Shown in pieces: positions 35,536 through 42,428 of a stretch of 42,428 bases of DNA. The notes below the pieces were generated by a model. That model made no database searches. It was not told the origin of the DNA and worked only from the letters and a program-made list of their open reading frames with translations. The position numbers were made by a program, and so were the translations under genes. How positions within the stretch are numbered: position 1 is the first letter of the stretch; each line of letters opens with the position of its first letter. This DNA comes from Bacteroidaceae bacterium (GTDB lineage: Bacteria > Bacteroidota > Bacteroidia > Bacteroidales > Bacteroidaceae): assembly GCA_011959205.1 (NCBI GenBank), contig BLLV01000065.1, positions 1 to 42,428 of the forward strand. Direction: 5' to 3'.

Positions 35536-36602
35536 ATGAAACGAATCGCATTTTATTTAAGTTTGGTACTGGTGGTTCTGGTACTGGCTTCTTGTAAAAA
35601 GGGACAAAAGAACTTGTTTACTCCCACATCCAGCGGTAGACCTTACGAAGTATTGGTCGTAGTAAATAAACCAGTATGGGATCGTCCGGCAGGACGCGCA
35701 TTGTTTGATGTATTGGATACCAATGTGCCCGGACTGCCTCAGGCGGAGCGTTCGTTTCGTATATCAAATGTAGACCCTCAACATTTTGATCGTGTGCTGA
35801 AAATATTCCGTAATATCATTGTTGTGGATATTCAAGATATTTATACTCAGCCCAAACTTAAGTTTTCCCGTAATGTTTATGCTGCTCCACAGATGATTAT
35901 GACTATTCAGGCTCCTGATGAAAAAGAATTTGAGGAATTTGTGGCAAAGAACAGTAAGGTGATTATAGATTTCTTTGTGAAGTCTGAAATGAATCGTCAG
36001 GTATCCTTGTTGAAACAAAAACATAACGATGTGATTTCCACTAAAGTGGGAAGCCTTTTTGGTTGTGATATTTGGGTGCCTGTAGAACTGGCTAATTATA
36101 AAGAAGGTAAAGACTTTTTGTGGGCTTCTACCAATCGCGCTACGGCGGATATGAATTTTGTAATGTACTCTTATCCTTATACAGACAAGGGCACCTTTAC
36201 CAAAGAGTATTTCATTCATAAACGTGATTCTGTCATGAAAGCAAATATTCCGGGTGAACGTGAAGGGATGTATATGGCAACCGACTCTATGTTTGTGGAT
36301 GTGGAAGATATTGTTGTAAAGGGAGAGTATGCACAAGAAGCTCGCGGATTATGGGAAATGGAAGGTGACATGATGGGGGGGGGCCGTTTGTGTCTCATGC
36401 ACGTGTGGATCGTGCCAACGGCCGTGTCATTGTGGTGGAAGCCTTTATTTATTCACCGGATAAATTAAAACGCAACCTGATGCGTCAGATGGAGGCTTCA
36501 CTTTATACATTGAGATTACCTAATGAAAGTCTGATTGATGAAATCGTGATAAGTGGTAATATTATAGAAGAAAAGGAAGATACTACGAAGCAGGTAGACT
36601 AA
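35536..36602 (+). pseudogene. DUF4837 lipoprotein, frameshifted in a G9 tract
   Basis: This would be a lipoprotein of about 350 residues. The signal peptide ends in a lipobox (LASC, Cys20), followed by a DUF4837 domain that begins RPYEVLVVVNKPVWDRP. The reading is correct to GDMM (about residue 280) and then meets nine consecutive Gs (36375-36383), after which the frame goes wrong and stops at 36468. The true continuation PFVSHARVDRANGRVIVVEA resumes in another frame at 36384 and ends at 36602 (QVD). A run of 7 or 10 Gs would restore the protein. DUF4837 is a Bacteroidota-specific envelope lipoprotein family of unknown role. The gene lies 25 nt after rlmN. Confidence 0.87.
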
Positions 36603-36625
36603 TTGGAAATTATAAATATTTATAG

Positions 36626-37726
36626 ATGGAAGATAACTACAAAATACGGGTTGGTATTACCCACGGGGATATCAACGGGGTGGGATATGAGGTGATTTTA
36701 AAAACTTTCTCTGACCCTACCATGCTGGAACTTTGTACACCTATTATATATGGGTCACCCAAAGTGGCTGCTTATCATCGTAAAGCAATGGATATCCAGA
36801 CCAATTTCAGTATTGTCAATTCGGCTGGTGATGCTCAGTCGGATAAACTGAGTATCGTGAATTGTACGGAAGACGAATTGAAGGTGGAACTCTCTAAACC
36901 GACATCGGAGGCTGGTAAAGCAGCTTTGGATGCGTTGGAGAGAGCTTTGCAGGACTATCGGGAGGGGATGATCGATGTTTTGGTAACTGCTCCTATCAAT
37001 AAGCATACCATTCAGTCGGAAAGTTTTCATTTCCCCGGTCATACAGAATATATTGAAGAACGTGTGGGTGAAGGACAGAAGGCGTTGATGATTTTATTGA
37101 AGAATGATTTCCGGGTAGCTTTGGTGACCGGTCATGTTCCTGTGTGTGAGATAGCACAGGATATCACCAAGGAACTGATTATGGAAAAGTTGTCTATTTT
37201 CCATCGTTCTTTAAAAGAGGATTTTGGCATCGACTGTCCGCGTATAGCTGTTTTTTCATTAAATCCTCATGCGGGTGATGGGGGATTGATTGGTACGGAA
37301 GAGAGTGATATTATAATACCGGCAATAAAAGAAATGGTTGCCAAAGGTATTCAGTGTTTCGGGCCTTATCCGGCGGATGGCTTTATGGGTTCTGGCAACT
37401 ATACTCATTTTGATGGAATTCTGGCTATGTATCATGATCAGGGATTGGCTCCTTTTAAAGCTTTGGCTATGGATGAAGGAGTGAATTACACTGCGGGGCT
37501 TCCCATTGTACGTACTTCTCCGGCACATGGTACTGCGTATGATATTGCCGGACAAGGAATTGCCTTGGAGGATTCTTTCCGTCAGGCCATTTATGTGGCT
37601 ATGGATGTTTTCCGCCATCGCGTTGTCGAGAAAGAGATTCATGCGCATCCGCTGCGTAAACAATATTATGAAAAACGCGATGACAGCGACAAACTGAAGT
37701 TGGATACCATTGATGACGAAGATTAA
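36626..37726 (+). CDS. pdxA: 4-hydroxythreonine-4-phosphate dehydrogenase PdxA
   Basis: This 366-residue enzyme oxidises 4-phospho-hydroxy-threonine in DXP-dependent pyridoxal phosphate synthesis. It has the N-terminal VGITHGDINGVGYEVILK, the VTAPINKHTIQ segment and three metal-binding regions with His: FPGHTEYIE, SLNPHAGDGG and MYHDQGLAPFK. It lies 23 nt after the DUF4837 gene and 42 nt before the nucleotidyltransferase that opens the lipid cluster, so cotranscription with either side is plausible. Length is slightly above the usual 330 residues, with a charged C-terminal extension. Confidence 0.95.
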   Translation: MEDNYKIRVGITHGDINGVGYEVILKTFSDPTMLELCTPIIYGSPKVAAYHRKAMDIQTNFSIVNSAGDAQSDKLSIVNCTEDELKVELSKPTSEAGKAALDALERALQDYREGMIDVLVTAPINKHTIQSESFHFPGHTEYIEERVGEGQKALMILLKNDFRVALVTGHVPVCEIAQDITKELIMEKLSIFHRSLKEDFGIDCPRIAVFSLNPHAGDGGLIGTEESDIIIPAIKEMVAKGIQCFGPYPADGFMGSGNYTHFDGILAMYHDQGLAPFKALAMDEGVNYTAGLPIVRTSPAHGTAYDIAGQGIALEDSFRQAIYVAMDVFRHRVVEKEIHAHPLRKQYYEKRDDSDKLKLDTIDDED

Positions 37727-37768
37727 TGGATGGTTGGTTTAAAATGTAATTTCAAGAAAAGAGTAGAA

Positions 37769-38479
37769 ATGAAATTTGCAATTATATCAGCGGGTGAAGG
37801 TTCCCGGCTTTCGCAAGAGGGGGTTGCTTTGCCCAAACCTTTGGTGCAACTGAACGGAGTTGCCATGATTGATCGCTTGATACAGATTTTTGTACGTAAT
37901 GGGGCTGACGAAGTGGTAGTCATTATTAATAATGAAAATCAGTTGACGAAAGAGCATTTGGCGAAACTACAGGAAAGGGCGGAGGTTCCATTGGAAGTAG
38001 TTGTGAAAACTACCCTCAGCTCTATGCATAGCTTTTATGAACTGAGTCCTTACTTGCAAGATGATAAATTCTGTCTGACTACTGTGGATACGATATTCCG
38101 TGAGGAGGAATTCTCGACTTTTATTGAAGCGTTCAAACAATCGGATGCGGACGGATGCATGGCGGTGACTGATTTTATAGATGATGAGAAACCGCTTTAT
38201 ATATCTACGGACAGTGCTTTGAATATAATCGGTTTTCATGATGAGGCGACTTCCGGATGCCGTTATATATCAGGAGGTATTTATTGTCTGACTCCGGCAG
38301 CTGTTAAGACGTTGCACGGGTGTATGGAGAAAGGCATGTCACGTATGCGTAACTTTCAACGGCAGCTGGTGGCCGACGGCTTGAGATTAAAAGCTTATCC
38401 TTTTACAAAGATTCTGGATGTAGATCATGCTGGTGATATCGTGAAAGCTGAAAATTTTCTGGCCGGTAAGGAGGAGTAA
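37769..38479 (+). CDS. Nucleotidyltransferase-family protein (sugar/inositol-phosphate-type)
   Basis: This 236-residue NTP transferase starts MKFAIISAGEGSRL, chosen over an upstream Met because AAAAGAG precedes it and the family motif starts here. It has the nucleotide-binding AGEGSRLSQEG, PKPLVQLNG, ADEVVVIINNE and a C-terminal ILDVDHAGDI. Relatives transfer a nucleotide to phosphorylated sugars or polyols, for example CDP-inositol synthesis by inositol-phosphate cytidylyltransferases. It starts a tight set with an ATP-grasp enzyme, a CDP-alcohol phosphatidyltransferase, a membrane protein and a HAD phosphatase, so a head-group activation role is likely (inference). The substrate is unknown. 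Confidence 0.85.
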   Translation: MKFAIISAGEGSRLSQEGVALPKPLVQLNGVAMIDRLIQIFVRNGADEVVVIINNENQLTKEHLAKLQERAEVPLEVVVKTTLSSMHSFYELSPYLQDDKFCLTTVDTIFREEEFSTFIEAFKQSDADGCMAVTDFIDDEKPLYISTDSALNIIGFHDEATSGCRYISGGIYCLTPAAVKTLHGCMEKGMSRMRNFQRQLVADGLRLKAYPFTKILDVDHAGDIVKAENFLAGKEE

Positions 38480-38498
38480 TTTAAACACAACAAAAGGA

Positions 38499-39350
38499 AT
38501 GGATGTGATTTCAATAATAGGAGTAAGCCGTGGAAATGAATATTCACCTAATCATGTGGACAATGATGCCGCCATATTCAATAAGGTGGCGGAAGAGTTA
38601 CGGAGGTTGGGATGTGAAGTGAATGTTTATGCTGAGAAAGATTTCGTGGAACAGGATATCAAAGGGGATATTATTTTTGATATGGCTCGTGATAAAGTAA
38701 CGATAGCTCGTTTGAGGTCTTTGGAGGATGAAGGTGCGTTGGTGATAAACTCGGCCTACGGCATAGATAATTGCGTGCGTAAATCCATGACGGAATTACT
38801 TATAAAGAGCGGGATCCCTCATCCGCAAAGTTTTATAATTTCCACAGCAGACGAGTATTTGGAAAATTGTTACCCTTGCTGGGTGAAACGGGGAGATTCC
38901 CACGCTATGGTGAAAGAAGATGTAGCCTACGCCACCTGTAAGGAAGAGGTGGAAGACATATTGGCTGATTTCCGTAAACGTGGTATTCCTGTTGCGGTCA
39001 TAAACGAACATTTGCAAGGTGACTTGGTGAAATTCTACGGAGTGCATGGAACCGATTTCTTTTATTGGTTTTATCCGTCTCCTTGTTCGCACAGCAAGTT
39101 TGGTCTGGAGAAAATAAACGGAATAGCTAAAGGATTTCCTTTTAGTGTAGAGGAATTGAAAACGCAAAGTGATAAAGCAGCCGAGGCGTTGAATGTTCCC
39201 ATTTACGGAGGTGATTGTGTGATTTCAGCTGACGGAACATTGCGGATAATCGATTTTAATGACTGGCCCAGCTTTGCCCGTTGCCGTGAAGAAGCGGGAG
39301 GTAAAATTGCGGAGTGCATTTATAACCGGGCTAAAAAGCAAATGAAATAA
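38499..39350 (+). CDS. ATP-grasp-like enzyme
   Basis: This 283-residue protein resembles ATP-grasp ligases. An N-terminal domain ends with NSAYGIDNCVRKSMTELLI. An ATP-binding core has PQSFIIST and CWVKRGDSHAMV with the lysine, and the C-terminal metal/ATP-binding region has GDCVISADGTLRIIDFNDWP. ATP-grasp enzymes join a carboxylate to an amine or thiol through an acyl phosphate. It lies 19 nt after the nucleotidyltransferase and 7 nt before the phosphatidyltransferase gene. The pairing suggests modification of a lipid head group, for example aminoacylation; this is inference and the product is unknown. Confidence 0.78.
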   Translation: MDVISIIGVSRGNEYSPNHVDNDAAIFNKVAEELRRLGCEVNVYAEKDFVEQDIKGDIIFDMARDKVTIARLRSLEDEGALVINSAYGIDNCVRKSMTELLIKSGIPHPQSFIISTADEYLENCYPCWVKRGDSHAMVKEDVAYATCKEEVEDILADFRKRGIPVAVINEHLQGDLVKFYGVHGTDFFYWFYPSPCSHSKFGLEKINGIAKGFPFSVEELKTQSDKAAEALNVPIYGGDCVISADGTLRIIDFNDWPSFARCREEAGGKIAECIYNRAKKQMK

Positions 39351-39357
39351 AAAAGAC

Positions 39358-40308
39358 ATGAGTACAGAAAGTGAGAAGAAAGGAATAGAGGCTTCTTTCA
39401 AATCCATGGACACAGAGGAGTTCCTGGATATTTATTTCAACCGTCCCATAGGTTATGCATGGGCGTTATTCTTTAAGAAATTGAAGGTGCACCCTAATGT
39501 GGTAACCATTTTTTCTATCATTTTAGGTATAGGTGCGGGAGTGATGTTTTATTATCCCGATATGAAACATACTCTTATTGGCATCCTTTTGTTGATGTGG
39601 GCCAATCATTATGACAGTGCGGACGGGCAATTGGCACGTCTGACGGGACAGAAAACCCAGTGGGGGCGTATGTTGGACGGATTTGCCGGTGATCTTTGGT
39701 TTTTTACCATTTATGTGGCGATTTGTCTCAGACTGATGAACCAACCCATGCCGTTCCACATCGGTGACGGGATGCACTGGGGTATTTTTATTTGGATATT
39801 GGCGGCTTTCTCGGGTACTGTTTGTCACAGTAAACAATGTACCTTGGCAGATTATTACCGCAATATTCATTTATACTTTCTGAAAGGAAAAAGTGGAAGC
39901 GAATTGGACAATTTCAAACAACAACGTGAAATATTCTATAGTCTGCCTTGGAAGGGGAACTTCTGGTGGAAAGCATTCTTGTATTTTTATGGTAATTATA
40001 CACGTCAGCAAGAAAGAATGACTCCTAATTTCCAGCAATTTTATGCTTTGGTAAAGGAAAAGTATGGAGATAATATCCCACAGGAATTACGGGATGAATT
40101 TCGTGCGGCCAGCAAACCTTTGATGAAATACACCAATATTTTGACTTTCAATACACGTGCCATTGCTTTATATATCAGTTTGCTGATGGGTGAGCCATGG
40201 TGGTATTTTGCGTTCGAGGTTGTTGTTATGACCTCTTTGTTTGTATATATGCGCCATTGCCACGAGGCGGTTTGTGCACGATTATATTATAAATACACGA
40301 CGAAGTGA
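39358..40308 (+). CDS. CDP-alcohol phosphatidyltransferase family protein
   Basis: This 316-residue multispanning membrane enzyme has the family motif in HYDSADGQLARLTG followed by GRMLDGFAGD: D86-x2-D89-G-x2-A-R94, G103, D107 and D112. The last Asp is four residues after D107, where the classic motif has three. These enzymes join a CDP-activated partner to an alcohol phosphate or alcohol; the canonical type makes phosphatidylglycerophosphate, -serine or -inositol phosphate. Its stop overlaps the next gene's GTG start by 4 nt. With the neighbours it should form a phospholipid. Confidence 0.9.
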   Translation: MSTESEKKGIEASFKSMDTEEFLDIYFNRPIGYAWALFFKKLKVHPNVVTIFSIILGIGAGVMFYYPDMKHTLIGILLLMWANHYDSADGQLARLTGQKTQWGRMLDGFAGDLWFFTIYVAICLRLMNQPMPFHIGDGMHWGIFIWILAAFSGTVCHSKQCTLADYYRNIHLYFLKGKSGSELDNFKQQREIFYSLPWKGNFWWKAFLYFYGNYTRQQERMTPNFQQFYALVKEKYGDNIPQELRDEFRAASKPLMKYTNILTFNTRAIALYISLLMGEPWWYFAFEVVVMTSLFVYMRHCHEAVCARLYYKYTTK

Positions 40309-41312
40309 AAAGTAAATATAGAAATATATTCCTGATATTTGGAATTGTAGCTATCGTAGTGATGCTCTGTTCTTTTGATATGGAGTATGATGAACTGCTG
40401 GCTAACTTGCGCCGGGCAGGAATTTGGTTGCCGGCTGTAGTCGGGTTATGGATTATCATTTATCTGTTCAATACCCTTTCCTGGTACATTATCATTCGGG
40501 ATGGAAAAAAGGGAACACCTATTCCATTTTGGAAAGTTTATAAACTGACTGTTTCCGGATTTGCACTGAATTATGCCACTCCGGTAGGATTGATGGGGGG
40601 AGAGCCTTACCGTATCATGGAGCTGACCCCTTATGTGGGGGGCAGTAAGGCGACGTCGTCGGTTATTCTTTATGTGATGATGCATATTTTCTCGCATTTT
40701 TGCTTTTGGTTTTTTTCTATTTTCCTGTACTTGGTTTTACGCCCTGTGGATATTGTCATGGGGACTATGCTGGCCATTGTGGGTGCGGTTTCTCTTTTAG
40801 CCATTTATTTTTTTATGAAAGGATACAAGAACGGCATGGCTGTCCGTACTTTAAAATTGCTTCAGTATATTCCTTTTGTCAAAGGATGGGCCAAACGTTT
40901 TTCGGAAAACAAACGTGAGGCTTTGGAACGTGTGGACAGTCAGATAGCGGAACTGCATAAACAGCGTAGAACTACATTTTATGCCTCGTTGAGTCTGGAA
41001 TTCATAGCCCGGATTATAGGATGTCTGGAAGTGTATTTCATATTGAATATTCTGACAACAGATGTTAGTTTTCCGGCTTGTATCCTGATTATGGCATTTA
41101 CTTCTTTGTTTGCCAATTTGTTCTTTTTCTCGCCTATGCAATTGGGAGCGCGCGAAGGAGGTTTTGCCTTAGCCGTAGGAGGACTGGCCATTCCGGGGGC
41201 TTTCGGTGTATATACCGGATTGATAACTCGTGTACGTGAATTGATTTGGATTGTAATTGGTGTGTTGCTGATGAAAGTCGGCAACGGTACACCTGCTAAT
41301 AAAGTAAGATAA
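40305..41312 (+). CDS. Lysylphosphatidylglycerol-synthase transmembrane-domain protein (flippase-like)
   Basis: This 335-residue protein has about eight transmembrane helices of the LPG_synthase_TM family, the membrane half of MprF-type proteins. Examples are FALNYATPVGLMGGEPYRIM and FFFSPMQLGAREGGFALAVG. It has no C-terminal aminoacyl-transferase domain. It starts with GTG, overlapping the phosphatidyltransferase by 4 nt, and its stop shares 1 nt with the next ATG. Family members are proposed lipid flippases or synthase partners; here it could move the lipid made by the neighbour. The role is inference. Confidence 0.87.
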   Translation: MKSKYRNIFLIFGIVAIVVMLCSFDMEYDELLANLRRAGIWLPAVVGLWIIIYLFNTLSWYIIIRDGKKGTPIPFWKVYKLTVSGFALNYATPVGLMGGEPYRIMELTPYVGGSKATSSVILYVMMHIFSHFCFWFFSIFLYLVLRPVDIVMGTMLAIVGAVSLLAIYFFMKGYKNGMAVRTLKLLQYIPFVKGWAKRFSENKREALERVDSQIAELHKQRRTTFYASLSLEFIARIIGCLEVYFILNILTTDVSFPACILIMAFTSLFANLFFFSPMQLGAREGGFALAVGGLAIPGAFGVYTGLITRVRELIWIVIGVLLMKVGNGTPANKVR

Positions 41313-42034
41313 TGGATACATTGAAAAATATTCAGGGAGTTATATTTGATTATGGCGGTACAATAGATACGAACAGCCGTCATTGGGCAGAAGTGTTATG
41401 GACTAAGTATATGGAACATCAGGTGCCGGTGGATAAGGAAAGTTTCCGTGAGGCGTATGTCTTCGGGGAAAGAGCGCTGGCCAGATACCCTTTTGTACAG
41501 CCTTGGCATAATTTTCATGATGTGCTTTCCATCAAGACCAAACTTCAGGTGGAATGGCTGGCTGAGCAGAGAAAGCTGCCTATGGATGAGTCGCAATTGC
41601 AATCTTATGCCACAAAGGTGGCAGACAGCTGTTATGGGTATGTGTTGGATATATTGCAGATAACCCGTCCGGTAGTGGAAAAGCTGGCGGAGAAATATAA
41701 ATTGGTGTTGGTTTCTAATTTTTATGGTAATATCCAGACCATTTTAAAAGACTTCGGGCTTTTGGATTTCTTTGATGAGATTATTGAATCCTCTGTAGTG
41801 GGGGTTCGTAAACCGGATCCTGCTATTTATAGACTTGGAGTAGATGCTATGGGATTTGCGGCAGAGAATGTGCTGGTGGTTGGAGATTCTTTCTCAAAAG
41901 ATGTTGTTCCGGCCAAAGCTGTAGGTTGCCGTGTGGTTTGGTTGAAAGGAGAAGGCTGGGGGGGAGAAGTTATTGACGAATCTGTTCCTGATGTGATTAT
42001 TACGGACTTGGCTCAATTGCTTGCATTATTGTAA
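41312..42034 (+). CDS. HAD-family hydrolase (phosphatase)
   Basis: This 240-residue HAD-superfamily protein has motif I VIFDYGGTIDT (nucleophile Asp, but Gly where the second Asp usually stands), motif II LVLVSNFYG, the conserved Lys in GVRKPDPAIYRLG and motif IV VVGDSFSKDVVPA. Some active HADs such as YihX also lack the second Asp. It overlaps the flippase-like gene by 1 nt and ends the lipid cluster, where a phosphatase that removes the phosphate from a phosphatidyl-alcohol-phosphate would fit (inference). A hairpin downstream may terminate the operon. Confidence 0.9.
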   Translation: MDTLKNIQGVIFDYGGTIDTNSRHWAEVLWTKYMEHQVPVDKESFREAYVFGERALARYPFVQPWHNFHDVLSIKTKLQVEWLAEQRKLPMDESQLQSYATKVADSCYGYVLDILQITRPVVEKLAEKYKLVLVSNFYGNIQTILKDFGLLDFFDEIIESSVVGVRKPDPAIYRLGVDAMGFAAENVLVVGDSFSKDVVPAKAVGCRVVWLKGEGWGGEVIDESVPDVIITDLAQLLALL

Positions 42035-42428
42035 TAGGGTATAGAGACATAAAGACACGGATTGGTAAAAAGGGGGCATTTGCTGAATATCTCAGTAAAT
42101 AGTTATCCCCTTAAAAAGTATATTTCAGTGGATTATTGTATGGTAGCAGCAATTATATGATGAATAAATATGAGAAAATAAATTGGAGCAGCAGGAATTC
42201 CGATAATTATTGCCTGTGTGGTTAACCGATTATTGAAAATCTATTTGTGTTTTTGTAAACCAAAAAGTGTTCTTTTGACTTAATGCGAAATATGGCGAAT
42301 ATGTGTAGTTTGCTCGTTTCTAAATCGTTACCCAGTTAAGAGGATGGGAACTCTAATTGATTGTATATCAATTTTTCTGTGCTATATAATTGCCATTCTT
42401 TATATCTTCCTCACCTTGACGTATAGCT
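42035..42428. other. Non-coding end of the window
   Basis: No credible CDS or RNA gene is visible in these 394 bp. The sequence is AT-rich, with a terminator-like hairpin near its left end (42072-42110). No inositol-phosphate synthase gene begins here. Confidence 0.5.
42072..42110 (+). terminator. Terminator-like hairpin after the lipid cluster
   Basis: ATTTGCTGA (42078-42086) pairs with TCAGTAAAT (42092-42100, one G-T wobble), and outer GGGGG (42072-42076) faces CCCC (42107-42110). TTAAAAAG follows, so it is a weak intrinsic terminator, 38 nt past the HAD gene. Confidence 0.5.

Noticed and set aside
1..42428. CRISPR arrays, tRNA and rRNA genes
   Set aside because: No regularly spaced direct repeats or tRNA/rRNA signatures were seen anywhere on either strand.

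Overview
The window reads as a Bacteroides/Phocaeicola-type chromosome segment. Supporting features are Bacteroidales promoters (TTTG, about 19 nt, then TAnnTTTG), A-rich ribosome binding sites, a SusC/SusD pair, DUF4251, DUF4837 and DUF4922 proteins, and an rpsA with six S1 domains. Genus and species are inferred from gene content only.

Layout. (1) 1-3372 is a clearly GC-richer mobile-element segment. It holds the C-terminal remnant of a tyrosine recombinase, two helix-turn-helix proteins, a hairpin-rich non-coding tract that probably contains oriT, and a MobV-type relaxase. (2) 3403-8206 carries compact accessory genes: an Lrp regulator, a membrane protein and a YdeI-like protein facing a DUF2000 protein and an EamA exporter, then an MBL-fold protein, an esterase and a zinc-ribbon protein. 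They are probably cargo of the same element, although no right end was found. (3) 8207-8841 is non-coding and contains a strongly foldable element of about 117 nt. (4) 8842-13506 is a SusD gene and a SusC gene broken by a frameshift and an apparent internal deletion. (5) 13781-16692 holds an ECF sigma operon with a likely anti-sigma factor and a Spy-like periplasmic protein, behind RNase Z and a cold-shock-domain protein. (6) 16944-21396 carries rpsA, a SIMPL-domain protein, a BadF-family kinase with a palindromic operator-like arrangement, and a DUF4251 protein. (7) 21492-28800 is a five-gene operon: SWIM zinc finger, DUF5691, MoxR AAA+ ATPase, DUF5682 and VWA. (8) 29191-34374 is a cell-wall-related operon: GT2-DUF4922 fusion, SpoIID/LytB protein and AmpG-like permease. 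(9) 34461-37726 carries rlmN, a DUF4837 lipoprotein and pdxA on the other strand. (10) 37769-42034 is a tight five-gene set: nucleotidyltransferase, ATP-grasp, CDP-alcohol phosphatidyltransferase, LPG-synthase-like membrane protein and HAD phosphatase. It looks like a phospholipid head-group pathway.

The two best candidates for an under-described system are the MoxR/VWA/DUF5682/DUF5691/SWIM operon and the lipid cluster. In the first, DUF5682 has motifs suggesting the TraB/TIKI/ChaN-like fold. The second may relate to Bacteroides inositol lipids, but no inositol-phosphate synthase lies in the window.

Three genes besides the integrase remnant are interrupted: susC by frameshift plus deletion, GT2-DUF4922 by one in-frame TGA, and DUF4837 by a G9 tract. 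These may be real decay or phase variation, or in part sequencing errors.
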